DNA of 64,000 bases from Corallococcus sp. AS-1-6 (GCF_020037015.1 NZ_JAIQDE010000030.1:59951-123950), one strand, 5' to 3'; shown: positions 1-8,808, counted from the first letter of the stretch. Notes: generated from the letters alone by a model not told the origin. Program-made: numbers and translations.

Positions 1-536
1 GGATCCGCCGGCTGCAGCGGAACCCGGCCGTCGAGCGCATCCTGAGCACGGACATCCACGACGCGGGCGCAAGCCGCCTGCCGGGCGTGGAGTTCCAGCT
101 CCGGGACGTGTCCCGGGACGCGCTGCCGTGGGGCGACGCGTCGGTGGACTGGGTGTTCGCCATTGAAGTGCTGGAGCACCTGGCCAACCCGCGCCACTTC
201 GTGAAGGAGGCCTTCCGCGTGCTCAAGCCCGGAGGCCACCTCTTCTTCACCACGCCCAACAACGACAGCCTGACGGCGCGCCTGTCCTTCCTGGTCCGGG
301 GCTACTTCCCCGCGTTCTGCGAGCAGGACTACCGGGACTCCGGACACATCACGCCCATCACGGAGCTGGACGCGCGGCGCATGGCCGTGGAGGCGGGGTT
401 CCAGTCCATTGACTTCGACTATCCACTGCCCGGGCGGATTCCCCGCAGCAGCGTGTACTGGCAGCGGTTCCTGCCGGGGCTGCGCGGCCGGTGGTGGAGC
501 GACGGGCTGTTCGCGCTGCTGACGCGCCCGCGCTGA
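1..536 (+). CDS. SAM-dependent class I methyltransferase, 5' end outside window
   Basis: The reading frame is open from base 3, so the true start lies upstream of the window and at least 177 residues are visible. The visible part has the C-terminal half of a Methyltransf_11/23-type fold: an acidic strand end 'STDIHD', then 'SVDWVFAIEVLEHL' (motif equivalent to the post-II region) followed by 'VLKPGGHLFFTTPN', the classic 'LKPGG' motif III of small-molecule methyltransferases. The glycine-rich SAM-binding motif I must lie upstream. The substrate cannot be told. Methyltransferases of this shape are common in surface polysaccharide and natural product loci, but the context is cut off. A 75-base gap separates it from the next gene. 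Confidence 0.85.
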   Translation, partial: IRRLQRNPAVERILSTDIHDAGASRLPGVEFQLRDVSRDALPWGDASVDWVFAIEVLEHLANPRHFVKEAFRVLKPGGHLFFTTPNNDSLTARLSFLVRGYFPAFCEQDYRDSGHITPITELDARRMAVEAGFQSIDFDYPLPGRIPRSSVYWQRFLPGLRGRWWSDGLFALLTRPR

Positions 537-611
537 AAAGACAGGGGACGGGACTGGCCGCCTGTTCAGGCTCCGTGATACCCCTCCGCCGCGAACCAGA
601 GAGGAGCGCGG

Positions 612-1178
612 ATGCAACAGCGTTGCGTGTGGGTGGGGACGGATCCGCTGTACCAGACCTACCACGACGAGGAGTGGGGTGTGCCCGTGCGCGACAGCCG
701 CGCGCTCTGGGAGATGCTGATGCTGGAGGGCTTCCAGGCGGGGCTCGCGTGGATCGTCATCCTTCGCAAGCGCGAGGCCTTCCGGAAGGCGTTCAAGGGC
801 TTCGACCCGAAGGTGGTGGCGCGCTTCACGGAGAAGGACGTCACGCGCCTGATGGCGGATGAGGGCATCGTCCGGGCGCGCGCGAAGATTGAAGCCACCA
901 TCGGCAACGCGCGCGCCTACTTGAAGATGCAGGAGGCGGGCGAGGACTTCTCCTCGTTCGTCTGGGGCATGGCGGGCGGGAAGCCCCTCCGCAACGCATG
1001 GAAGGGCCGGGGCGACGTGCCGGCGAAGACGGAGCTGTCGGAGGCGTACTCCAAGGCCTTCAAGCAGCGGGGCTTCAAGTTCGTGGGGCCGGTCATCGTC
1101 TACGCGTGGATGCAGGCCACGGGCATCGTGGATGACCACACGGTGGACTGCTTCCGGCACGGCGTGCGGCACCGGTGA
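612..1178 (+). CDS. tag: DNA-3-methyladenine glycosylase I (Tag)
   Basis: Base-excision repair enzyme that removes 3-methyladenine from alkylated DNA in the cytoplasm. The 188 aa length matches the family (187 aa in E. coli). The zinc-snap ligands are present: Cys5, His18 in 'TYHDEEWG', and His/Cys in 'DDHTVDCF' near the C-terminus. The base-recognition Glu39 and Trp47 lie in 'LEGFQAGLAW'. The ATG is preceded by 'GAGGAGCGCGG', a good ribosome-binding site. It is followed 32 bases later by a VOC gene on the same strand, so the two may share a transcript. No Ada-like regulator is seen nearby. Confidence 0.96.
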   Translation: MQQRCVWVGTDPLYQTYHDEEWGVPVRDSRALWEMLMLEGFQAGLAWIVILRKREAFRKAFKGFDPKVVARFTEKDVTRLMADEGIVRARAKIEATIGNARAYLKMQEAGEDFSSFVWGMAGGKPLRNAWKGRGDVPAKTELSEAYSKAFKQRGFKFVGPVIVYAWMQATGIVDDHTVDCFRHGVRHR

Positions 1179-1210
1179 AGTGAAATGATGAACCACCTGG
1201 AAGGAATGCG

Positions 1211-1597
1211 ATGCGGATCAGCGTGACGAGCGTGATGGTGGATGACCAGTCCAAGGCCCTGAAGTTCTACACGGAGGTCCTGGGCTTCGTGCTGAAGGTG
1301 GACGTCCCGCTGGGCCCCAAGGACCGGTGGCTGACCGTCGTCGCGCCGGACGCGCCGGAGGGCACGCAGCTGCTGCTGGAGCCCATGGGCTTCGCGCCCG
1401 CGCGCGTGTTCCAGAAGGCGCTGTTCGACGCGGGCATCCCGTTGACGTCGTTCGGCGTCGACAACTGTGAAGCGGAATATGAACGCATGGTGAAACTGGG
1501 CGTGGTGTTCCGCAGCAAGCCCACGGTCATGGGCCCCGTCACCGCCGCTGTCTTCGAGGACACTTGCGGCAACCTCATCCAGATGGCGCAGGTCTGA
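1211..1597 (+). CDS. VOC (glyoxalase/bleomycin-resistance) superfamily protein
   Basis: A 128 aa single-module vicinal-oxygen-chelate protein. The N-terminus 'ISVTSVMVDDQSKALKFYTE' is the typical first beta-alpha-beta unit, and the C-terminus 'VFEDTCGNLIQMAQV' contains the family's 'D..GN.i.l.q' metal-site strand with the usual Glu ligand position occupied by Gln/Asp neighbours. Such proteins dimerise and act as glyoxalases, dioxygenases, epimerases or antibiotic-binding proteins; sequence alone does not choose between these. An 'AAGGAATGCG' ribosome-binding site precedes the ATG. It lies just downstream of tag and before a HEAT-repeat gene, giving no clear pathway link. Confidence 0.85.
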   Translation: MRISVTSVMVDDQSKALKFYTEVLGFVLKVDVPLGPKDRWLTVVAPDAPEGTQLLLEPMGFAPARVFQKALFDAGIPLTSFGVDNCEAEYERMVKLGVVFRSKPTVMGPVTAAVFEDTCGNLIQMAQV

Positions 1598-1647
1598 GCC
1601 TTGTGTTGAGGCCCCGGGCTCCCGGGGTGTTGCGCTAGCGTGGGGCC

Positions 1648-2730
1648 ATGTCTTCGGAGCGCGGTAGGGGCCGTGTCCGCACGGTGGAGGAATGGTTGGG
1701 GCGGCTCTCGTCGCGTGACGCGGGAGCACGCGAGGAGGCGCAGTCGGCGCTGGAGGAGTTGCTGGTGTCCGGGCCGCCGGAGTCGCGGGAGCGGACCGCG
1801 CGGGCGCTCCTGGAGGAGCTGGGGCGACCGGGGACGACCGTCGCGGAGCCCCTGCTGTTCCTGTTGCAGCGGAGCTGGTGGCCTCCGCAGGCGGGCCTCA
1901 CCGGGCTCGCCGTCCAGAGCGTGCTGGCGGTGCTGCCGCGGCTGGAGGCGGACGCCCCGGCCCTGGAGAACGCGGCGAGCGTGCTCGCCGGGGTGTGCCG
2001 GGTGGACCCCTTCCAGCTCGCCGCGCTGGACGGGCTGTTCCAGCGCCCGGAGGCGTCGGTGCGCGGCGCCATGGCGCGCGTGGTGGGGCGGCTGGGGACC
2101 GCCGCGGCGTCGGAGCTGCGCCAGTTGCTGGCGCTCCTGGAGGACGAGGAGCCCGTGGCCCTCTCCGCGCTGGAGTCCCTGGCCGCGCTCGCCCCGCTGG
2201 CGCCGGACCTCACCGCGCCCCGGCTGCTGGAGCAGGTGCGCAAGTCGGACGGAGCGCGCCTCTACCTGGCGCTGGTGTCGCTGCGGGGCCTGCTGGAGGA
2301 GCTGAACGGAGAGGCGCGGCCCGCGCCCGCGCTGCCGGACCTGGAGCCCGCGCTGCTGCGTGCGTTGACCGCGCCGGAGGCACCCATCCGGCAGGAGGCG
2401 GCGGCGCTGCTGGGGGTGCGCGGCCCGCTGTCGCCGGAGGCCGTCTCGGCCCTGCGCGAGCACCTCCGCGACGAGAGCCCGCACGTCGCGGCCCGCTCCG
2501 CCGTGGCGCTGGTGCGCTCCGGTGCTCCGGCGGCGGAGGCCCTCTTCCTGCTGAAGGGCCAGTTGGGCCCGGCCGCGTCCCGCGAGCTCCAGGAGGCCGC
2601 GGTGGCCGCGCTGGAGGAAGCGGACCCGGCCCGGTTGGGCCGGGCCCGGGGGATGCTGGAGACGGCGGCTCGCGACGCGGCGGGGCTGACGCGCGAGGCC
2701 CTCTTCGAGCTGCTGGGGCAGTTGCCCTGA
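1648..2730 (+). CDS. HEAT-repeat protein
   Basis: A 360 aa soluble protein built almost entirely of amphipathic helix pairs rich in Leu, Ala, Glu and Arg, the pattern of PBS-lyase/HEAT repeats of about 30-38 residues (for example around 'EASVRGAMARVVGRLG', 'EPVALSALESLAALA', 'APIRQEAAALLGVRG' and 'SPHVAARSAVALVRSG'). Proteins of this kind serve as protein-binding scaffolds. No catalytic motif, signal peptide or membrane segment is present. The ORF ends 4 bases before the stop of the convergent chitinase gene, so the two transcripts must meet head to head. The partner and process are not known. Confidence 0.8.
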   Translation: MSSERGRGRVRTVEEWLGRLSSRDAGAREEAQSALEELLVSGPPESRERTARALLEELGRPGTTVAEPLLFLLQRSWWPPQAGLTGLAVQSVLAVLPRLEADAPALENAASVLAGVCRVDPFQLAALDGLFQRPEASVRGAMARVVGRLGTAAASELRQLLALLEDEEPVALSALESLAALAPLAPDLTAPRLLEQVRKSDGARLYLALVSLRGLLEELNGEARPAPALPDLEPALLRALTAPEAPIRQEAAALLGVRGPLSPEAVSALREHLRDESPHVAARSAVALVRSGAPAAEALFLLKGQLGPAASRELQEAAVAALEEADPARLGRARGMLETAARDAAGLTREALFELLGQLP

Positions 2731-2734
2731 GGCG

Positions 2735-3946
2735 TCAGCAGCCCAGGTTGCTGCCGGGGCTCACGCCGAGCATGGAGCAGAACTGGAGGTACTTGTCGAT
2801 GCGGCTCTGCACCTGGCCGGGGTTGCGGCCGTAGCACTCCACCGACCCGTTGATGGTGCGGATGGTCTCACCGAAGCCCGCGCCGTTGACGATGGCGTTG
2901 TGGGCCGTCATGGAGCCCGCGCCGTTCTGCGTGGTCCAGAACCAGAAGCCCGTGCGCCACGCGGCGTTGGCGTCCTGGGCCAGCAGGTCCGGGTTCGCCT
3001 GGAGCGGCAGGCCCAGCGCGTTGCCCGCGGCGCAGTAGTTGCCATTCCACGACAACTGCATGGGGCCGCGGCCGTAGTACCGCTTGCCCGCGGCGCAGAA
3101 GCAGCCCGGAGGTCCCCACGACGTGTCGCAGTAGTCGCCCTTGTTGATCTCCTCGATGTACACGAGCCCGCCCGTCTCGTGCGACACGTTGGCCAGGAAG
3201 GCGGCCACCTCGCGCTTGCGCGTGTCGGTGTCACCCGTCGTCGCCACGCTCGGGAAGGTGTTCGCGGCGGCGATGAGCGCGTCGTACGTGTAGAAGCCGT
3301 TGCGGCTGGGGAACATGGTGTTGAACGTCTCGCGGGTGAGGATGCCCCCGAAGCCCGTGCCGCCGCTCCCGCCACCGGAGACCTTGTCGAACGTCCAGCG
3401 CTGGTTGTCGCGGTCCGCGTAGTACGGGTATTGGACGATGAGGGTGCCGTTGTCGAAGGAGCCCCACGACAGGTCCATGGCCATGCCGGTGTGGCGCGGG
3501 TGGAAGCTGAACTGCGTGCCGCCCCGGTTGATGAACTGGAACTGCTGGTTGGCGCCGTCGACGTAGGTCCACTGGTGGAGGACCGCGTTCTCCGCGGTGC
3601 TGACCCCCTGGATGTCCAGGGCCTTGCCGCTGTTGACGTTGATGATCTTGAAGAACCCGCCCGACGTGGGCGAGATGTGGAACTTCTGCGCGTTGGTGCC
3701 GTTGCAGTCCCACTGCTGCACCTTCGCGCCGTCCGCCGTGCTGGACGACGCCACGTCGATGCACTTGTTCGTGCGCACCGAGCGGATGACGTAGTCGCCC
3801 TCCGTGATGGTCGACACCACGGCGGCGCTCTCCACCTGACCCACGGTTTCTTGCGCGGTGTCTCCGGTCTCCGGCCCCGAGCAGCCCGCCAGCGCGCCCA
3901 CGACTCCCAGCAACGACAGACCGCGGATGATTCCCTTGTGGCTCAT
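2735..3946 (-). CDS. GH19 chitinase lipoprotein with ricin-type (CBM13) lectin domain
   Basis: Exported glycoside hydrolase likely attacking chitin or related GlcNAc polymers. The ATG at 3946 has a 'GGGAG' ribosome-binding site and starts a lipoprotein signal ending in 'GALAGC' (Cys22); an upstream in-frame ATG at 4054 would bury this signal and is rejected. Residues about 48-190 form a ricin B-like beta-trefoil with repeated 'Q.W' motifs ('KVQQWDC', 'NQQFQF', 'NQRWTF'). A Gly/Ser linker leads to the GH19 domain (about 200-403) with catalytic Glu257 in 'VSHETGG' and 'YYGRGPMQLSWNGNY', the family's substrate-cleft motif. The 403 aa product is probably surface-bound and used in predation or polymer degradation. 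Confidence 0.93.
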   Translation of the reverse strand: MSHKGIIRGLSLLGVVGALAGCSGPETGDTAQETVGQVESAAVVSTITEGDYVIRSVRTNKCIDVASSSTADGAKVQQWDCNGTNAQKFHISPTSGGFFKIINVNSGKALDIQGVSTAENAVLHQWTYVDGANQQFQFINRGGTQFSFHPRHTGMAMDLSWGSFDNGTLIVQYPYYADRDNQRWTFDKVSGGGSGGTGFGGILTRETFNTMFPSRNGFYTYDALIAAANTFPSVATTGDTDTRKREVAAFLANVSHETGGLVYIEEINKGDYCDTSWGPPGCFCAAGKRYYGRGPMQLSWNGNYCAAGNALGLPLQANPDLLAQDANAAWRTGFWFWTTQNGAGSMTAHNAIVNGAGFGETIRTINGSVECYGRNPGQVQSRIDKYLQFCSMLGVSPGSNLGC

Positions 3947-4007
3947 GACGTCTCCCATGGGTACCGCCAGCAGGTGGAGGAACTCCTGGGAGGTGCACGT
4001 GTCCATC

Positions 4008-4048
4008 CCAGGTAGACTTTGTTTTCCGAAAGAACAAAGTCTGCCTGG
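4008..4048. repeat. Long perfect-type inverted repeat (16-bp arms) upstream of the chitinase gene
   Basis: Arms 4008-4023 (CCAGGTAGACTTTGTT) and 4033-4048 (AACAAAGTCTGCCTGG) pair over 16 bp with a single G-T wobble, leaving a 9-base loop. It is markedly A/T-richer than its surroundings. It lies 48 bases downstream of the response-regulator stop and about 60 bases upstream of the chitinase start, both leftward, so it could end the two-component transcript or control the chitinase promoter. It has no U-tract after the stem in either direction. Confidence 0.75.
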
Positions 4049-4096
4049 CTTCATGCCATCAGACGAGATATCCAGTCAATCCGGTTATTCCTCGCG

Positions 4097-4804
4097 TCAG
4101 GAACCGCGCTCGACCTCCATGCGGTAGCCCACGCCGCGCACGGTCTGGATGGAGAAGCGGGACGCGCTGGTCCACTTGAGCTTGCGCTTCAGGCTGGAGA
4201 CGAAGTTGTCCACGGTGTGCGGATCCACCACCACGTCCGTGCCCCACACGGCGTCCAGGATTTCGTCGCGTTTGAGCGCCCGCTCGCGCTCCTTCAGGAA
4301 GAAGGCCAGCAGGTCGAACTCCTTGCGCGTCAGCTCCACCTCCGCGCCCTCGGGTGTCTCCACGCGCCGCCGGTCCAGGTCCACGCTGTAGCCCGCGAAG
4401 CGCAGGACCTTCGCCGGGGCCACGCCACCGCCGCGCCGCAGGTGGGCGCCCACGCGCGCGAGCAGCTCGCGCAGCCGGTAGGGCTTGCCCAGGTAGTCCT
4501 GCGCGCCGGACTCGAAGCCGCGCACCACGTCCTCCTCCAACGTGCGCGCGGTGAGCATCAGCACCGGCATCTCCAGGCCTTCCTCTCGCAGCGCACGGCA
4601 GAGCGAGTAGCCGTCACCGTCCGGCAACATCACGTCCAGGAGGATGAGCTGGAAGTCGCGGCGGGAGAGTTGCTCGCGCGCCTCCTTCACCGTGGCGGCC
4701 TCCTCCACGGCGTAGCCGCCCTGGTGCTCCAGGTTGTCGCGCAGCGCGAGCCGCAGGTTCGGGTCGTCCTCCACGACGAGGACGGTGGGGGCGGCGGTGG
4801 TCAT
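4097..4804 (-). CDS. OmpR/PhoB-family response regulator
   Basis: Transcriptional response regulator of 235 aa. The receiver domain (about 1-120) has the acidic pocket Glu12/Asp13/Asp14, phospho-acceptor Asp57 in 'LILLDVMLPDGDG', the Thr85 switch and Lys107 in 'YLGKPY'. The C-terminal winged helix (about 135-235) ends with 'IQTVRGVGYRMEV', the usual OmpR-family wing. The ATG at 4804 overlaps the stop of the kinase gene (ATGA), so the pair is translationally coupled, with the kinase first. Targets are unknown; the chitinase and the VWA protein gene flank the pair and are candidates. Confidence 0.95.
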   Translation of the reverse strand: MTTAAPTVLVVEDDPNLRLALRDNLEHQGGYAVEEAATVKEAREQLSRRDFQLILLDVMLPDGDGYSLCRALREEGLEMPVLMLTARTLEEDVVRGFESGAQDYLGKPYRLRELLARVGAHLRRGGGVAPAKVLRFAGYSVDLDRRRVETPEGAEVELTRKEFDLLAFFLKERERALKRDEILDAVWGTDVVVDPHTVDNFVSSLKRKLKWTSASRFSIQTVRGVGYRMEVERGS

Positions 4805-6645
4805 GCGTTGCTCCGGGCCTCGGGCCGGTACTCGGGAAGGGTCAGTTCGAAGGTGGTGCCTTCGGGGCTGGAGGCCGCCACGCGCAGCGTGCCTCCGTGC
4901 AGCCGGGCAATCTTCCGGCACAGCGCGAGCCCCAGCCCGCTGCCGGGCACCTCGCGGCCGTCGCGGCCGGACAGCCGGTAGAACTCGCCGAAGACGCGCT
5001 CCCACTCGGCCTGCGGGATGCCGGTGCCGTTGTCCGTGAAGTGCACGCGCCCGCCGGACAGCGTCTGGACGTGCAGCCGCACGGGGCTGCGGGTGTTGTA
5101 CGCGCATGCGTTGCGCGCCAGGTTCGCCAGGAGCAGCCGCAAGAGCTGCGCGTCCGCGTTCAGCTCGCGCGCGTCCACGTCCGCCGTCAGCTCCACCGGC
5201 ACCGGCGCGCCGGACTCCAGGTCGCGGCGCAGGTTGGAGACCAGCTCGTCCAGCCGCACCGGCGCGAGCTTCGGCACCCAGCGCCCCTTGTCGATGCGGT
5301 TGAAGGACAGCAGGTTCTCCACCAGGAAGCCCAGCCCGTCCGCCTCGCGGATGATGCGCGCGGGGTAGTCCTTCGCGTCCGCGCCCTCCGCCACCCGCCA
5401 CTCCAGCGTCTCCGCGAGCAGCCGGATGGACGCCAGCGGCGTGCGTAGTTCGTGCGACACCGTGGCCACGAAGTCACTCTTCAATTCCAGGAAGCGGTAC
5501 TTGCGCTGCTGCGCCACGAAGGCCAGCGCCGCGATGACGAGCGCCAGCGCCGCGCACAGGGCCAGCATCAGCGTCTTGAGCCGGTAGCGGCGCTCCAGCG
5601 CCTCTTCGCCCTGGGCCCACTCGGATGACTCCACCGCCACCGGCAGCGACGTCAGCGTCAGCACCGGCGCATCCCCCGGCAGCGTCACGTGTCCGTCCGC
5701 CTTCAGCAGGCCGCGCTCCCGCATCTCGCGGGTGAGCCCCGTCAGGAGCCCTGACAGGTCCAGCGCCAGCCCGCGCACGTCGCTCCCCGACAGCGGCTCC
5801 AGATACCAGCCGGACCGGATGAGCACCGGCTCCCGCACGGCTTCTGGAAGGGGCAGCGGCGTCGAGGTCAGCTCGCGCGCCCGCGCCTCGAAGTCCGCCA
5901 CCGGCACGCCCACGCGCGTGGAGAGCGCCACCACCTTCTCGCGCAGGAAGTCGAAGTCCTCCGGCGTGAAGCGCGAGCGCTTGAGCAACAGCAGCCGCTG
6001 CAGTCCCTCCAGCCGCCCTCCACCCTGGCCGTCCAGGAGCCCGTCGCGCACCAGGGCCCGCATCAGGTCCGGCACCACGTCGCCTCTCGCCGCCACGTCC
6101 TCCAGCACCACCAGCATCGAGGGCAGGTCCCGCGTGGACGCGAGCACGAAGCGGGCCCGGTGCTGGAGCAGCGCCATCAGCGACAGTTGCGTGGCGCCCC
6201 GGTCCTTCGCCTTCAGCGACTGCTCCACCAGCGCCATCCGCTCCAGCCGCTCCTTCCACGGCCCCTCGTCCTCGTCCGCGACCTCCGTGCCCGCGCGCAG
6301 CCTGGCGTAGCGCTCCTTCGCGGGCGCGTCCCCGGCCGTGTCGAACCGCGCCAGCCGGGGCAGGACCTGCTCCCCCTGTTCCCGCAGGTACAGCCCCGGC
6401 GTGGCCACCAAAGGATCCTCCTTCGCCGCCGCCAGCGTGCCGCGCGCACCCTCCAGGCCTTCGCGCAGCGCCTGGCTCAACGACGCGCGGGCGTACTGCT
6501 CCAGGGCCTCGCGCCGGACGCGGAGCGAGGCCCGTGCATCCTCGCGCTCGGCGGCGAAGATGCGGTGGAGATAGCCCAGGCCGACCCCGAGCCCGGCGAG
6601 GCCGAGCACGAGGGCGAAGAGGGTGGGCAGCAGCCTGCGCGGCAT
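4801..6645 (-). CDS. Membrane sensor histidine kinase, partner of the adjacent response regulator
   Basis: A 614 aa sensor kinase. Transmembrane helix 1 is at about 7-27 and helix 2 at about 357-378, enclosing a roughly 325-residue periplasmic sensor region without a recognised fold, helical at its start. The HisKA domain carries His398 in 'VATVSHELRTPL', the N-box is 'LLANLARNACAYN', and the G-boxes are 'DNGTGIP' and 'GSGLGLALCRKI'. The stop overlaps the response-regulator ATG by 4 bases. The periplasmic region is large and unrecognised, so the signal is unknown. The gene starts 12 bases before the stop of the upstream VWA gene, so all three genes may form one leftward operon. Confidence 0.94.
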   Translation of the reverse strand: MPRRLLPTLFALVLGLAGLGVGLGYLHRIFAAEREDARASLRVRREALEQYARASLSQALREGLEGARGTLAAAKEDPLVATPGLYLREQGEQVLPRLARFDTAGDAPAKERYARLRAGTEVADEDEGPWKERLERMALVEQSLKAKDRGATQLSLMALLQHRARFVLASTRDLPSMLVVLEDVAARGDVVPDLMRALVRDGLLDGQGGGRLEGLQRLLLLKRSRFTPEDFDFLREKVVALSTRVGVPVADFEARARELTSTPLPLPEAVREPVLIRSGWYLEPLSGSDVRGLALDLSGLLTGLTREMRERGLLKADGHVTLPGDAPVLTLTSLPVAVESSEWAQGEEALERRYRLKTLMLALCAALALVIAALAFVAQQRKYRFLELKSDFVATVSHELRTPLASIRLLAETLEWRVAEGADAKDYPARIIREADGLGFLVENLLSFNRIDKGRWVPKLAPVRLDELVSNLRRDLESGAPVPVELTADVDARELNADAQLLRLLLANLARNACAYNTRSPVRLHVQTLSGGRVHFTDNGTGIPQAEWERVFGEFYRLSGRDGREVPGSGLGLALCRKIARLHGGTLRVAASSPEGTTFELTLPEYRPEARSNA

Positions 6646-6657
6646 CGGGGACGGTCC

Positions 6658-8808
6658 CTACTTGATGGTGGGGACGCGGTCGGCGTCCATGGTGCGCACC
6701 GGCGCGAAGGATTCGAAGCGGTCCTCACGGCGGTCCAGCTTCTTCGCCAGCCGGATGAGCTCACCCAGCTCCACCACGTCCGCGCGGGCCTTCAGCGGCG
6801 TGCCCAGCTCCTCCCACAGCGACACCAGCGCGTCGTAGGTGAGCGGGCGCGCCCAGTAGGAGCCGCGCAGCTTCTCCGCGAACGCGGCGGCGACATAGGA
6901 CAGGCGGGTGGGGGACGCGGCCTTCTCATAGGCGGGACGCAGGAGCGTCACGGGCATGGCCTTCTCGATGAGCTTCGAGCTGCCGCCCTCCGGGGCCTTG
7001 TAGCGGATGCGCAGCGTGCCGAAGTTCGTCTGGGCCGGGTCGCGCAGCTTCACTTCATAGAGGGCGGTGACGGCGTGGCCCGCGCCCACTTCCCCCGCGT
7101 CCACGCGGTCGTCGTTGAACTGCTGTTTGGTGAGCAGCCGGTTCTCGTAGCCGATGAGGCGGTAGCGGGACACCGTCTTGCGGTCGAACTCCACCTGGAG
7201 CTTCACGTCCTTGGCCACCACCTGGAGCGTGCCGGTGAGGTTCTGCACGAAGATGCGGCGGGCCTCCTCCAGCCTGTCCACGTAGGAGTAGTTGCCTTCA
7301 CCCACCTGGGCCAGCCGCTCCATCAGCACGTCGTTGTAGTTGCCCATGCCGAAGCCCACGGTGGACAGGGTGATGCCCGCCGCCGCCTGCTCCTTCACGC
7401 GCTCCCAGATGCCGTCCGCCTCCGTGATGCCGTTGTTCGCCACGCCGTCCGAGCAGAGGATGACGCGGTTGATGCCGCCCTTCACCAGGTGGCTCGCGGC
7501 GAGCGCGTAGCCCAGCTCCATGCCCGCCTGCGCGTTGGTGGACCCCTCCGACTGGACGCTGTCGATGGCGCCCAGGATGGTGGCCCTCTGCGTGGCGTTG
7601 GTGGGGGCGAGCACCTGATGGGCGGTGCTGCCGTAGACGACGATGGACACCCAATCCCGCTCATCCAGCGCGTCCACCAGCAGGCGCAGCGAGCGCTTCA
7701 CCAGGCCCAGCCGGTTCTCCATGGCCATGGAGCCGGACACGTCGATGACGAAGACGAGGTGGCTCGGCTTGCGCTCCACGCTGCTCACGTCGCGCGCCTT
7801 CACGCCGATGTGCACCACCTGGTAGCCCTTGCGCGCGGGGGAGGGGAAGCCCTCCACGTTCACGCTGAACGGGGCGTCCGGGGCGTTGGCGTAGCCGTAG
7901 TCGAACGTGTTGATGAACTCCTCCACGCGCACGGCCTGCTCGTCCGGCAGCGCGCCGCGCTCCAGGTAGGCGCGCGTCAGCGTGTACGACGCCGTGTCCG
8001 TGTCCACGGAGAAGGTGGAGAAGCGCTCCTCCTCGGTGTCCACGGTGGGGTTCACGCCGTAGCCCTTGAAGTACATGTCGAAGAAGCGCTGGCCCGGCGG
8101 GGCCACGGTGCGCTCCGGCGCGGGCTGGGGCGCGCGGTACACCGTCTGCGGCGTGCCGTCCGGGACGATGACGTGCATGTACGGCAGGGCCCAGGACGGG
8201 GCGCGCACGCGGTCGTTGGTGCTGTTCGGGTCGCCGTCGGGCGACGGGTTGTCCACCACGTAGCCGCCCTCGGACCGGGGACCCGCAGGAGGCTCCACCA
8301 GGGACTCGAACCCGCGCTTCGCGCCGCCCTTGCCCACCGGGCGCGCCACCGCGATGCGCTTGATGAACTCCGGGTCGACGTTGACGCCCTGGTTCGTCGA
8401 GCCCACGTCGATGGTGGGCGGCGCGCCGATGACGTTCACCGACCTCGAGAAGTGCTCGGCCAGCAGCTCCACGTTCACGCGGATGGTGCGGTTGGGCAGT
8501 AGCTGGATTTCAGGGCGGGCGTAAGGCTTGAACCCCTCGTTCTCGAACCGCAGGGTGTACGTCCCCGCGGGGAGCTGGGGGATGCGGTAGTTTCCCTGGG
8601 CGTCCGTGACGACCACCTGTTCGCCCTGCAGGCTCGGCGAGGTCGCCGTGACGACCACGTCCCCCACGGGCTTCCGGGTCTCGACGTCAATCACCGTGCC
8701 GATGATGACGCTCTTGGCGGCGGTGCCCGGCTGGGACTGGGCTCCCACGGGCGCGGCGGACATCATCAGGAACAGCGGCAGGGTGCTTCTCAGGAGGGAC
8801 TTCAGCAT
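6658..8808 (-). CDS. Exported VWA-domain protein with N-terminal carboxypeptidase-regulatory module (YfbK-like)
   Basis: The ATG at 8808 has an 'AGAGGTGG' ribosome-binding site and opens a signal peptide ending 'APVGAQ' (about residue 24). Residues about 35-115 form a carboxypeptidase-regulatory beta-sandwich ('GTVIDVETRKPVGDVVV...PAGTYTLRFENEGF' pattern). Residues about 116-160 resemble the start of a TonB-receptor plug, but no barrel follows. The remainder matches the YfbK type: a VWF N-terminal domain, a VWA domain with an intact MIDAS 'DVSGS' (356-360), and a DUF3520-like C-terminal domain. A cell-envelope metal-dependent adhesion or assembly role is inferred. The product is 716 aa and lies directly upstream of the two-component genes. 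Confidence 0.88.
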   Translation of the reverse strand: MLKSLLRSTLPLFLMMSAAPVGAQSQPGTAAKSVIIGTVIDVETRKPVGDVVVTATSPSLQGEQVVVTDAQGNYRIPQLPAGTYTLRFENEGFKPYARPEIQLLPNRTIRVNVELLAEHFSRSVNVIGAPPTIDVGSTNQGVNVDPEFIKRIAVARPVGKGGAKRGFESLVEPPAGPRSEGGYVVDNPSPDGDPNSTNDRVRAPSWALPYMHVIVPDGTPQTVYRAPQPAPERTVAPPGQRFFDMYFKGYGVNPTVDTEEERFSTFSVDTDTASYTLTRAYLERGALPDEQAVRVEEFINTFDYGYANAPDAPFSVNVEGFPSPARKGYQVVHIGVKARDVSSVERKPSHLVFVIDVSGSMAMENRLGLVKRSLRLLVDALDERDWVSIVVYGSTAHQVLAPTNATQRATILGAIDSVQSEGSTNAQAGMELGYALAASHLVKGGINRVILCSDGVANNGITEADGIWERVKEQAAAGITLSTVGFGMGNYNDVLMERLAQVGEGNYSYVDRLEEARRIFVQNLTGTLQVVAKDVKLQVEFDRKTVSRYRLIGYENRLLTKQQFNDDRVDAGEVGAGHAVTALYEVKLRDPAQTNFGTLRIRYKAPEGGSSKLIEKAMPVTLLRPAYEKAASPTRLSYVAAAFAEKLRGSYWARPLTYDALVSLWEELGTPLKARADVVELGELIRLAKKLDRREDRFESFAPVRTMDADRVPTIK

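Noticed and set aside
6160..8502. 780-codon plus-strand open frame opposite the VWA and kinase genes
   Set aside because: It is the antisense of two genes with clear domains and shows low-complexity His/Val/Arg/Ala translation, the usual artefact in 70% GC DNA.
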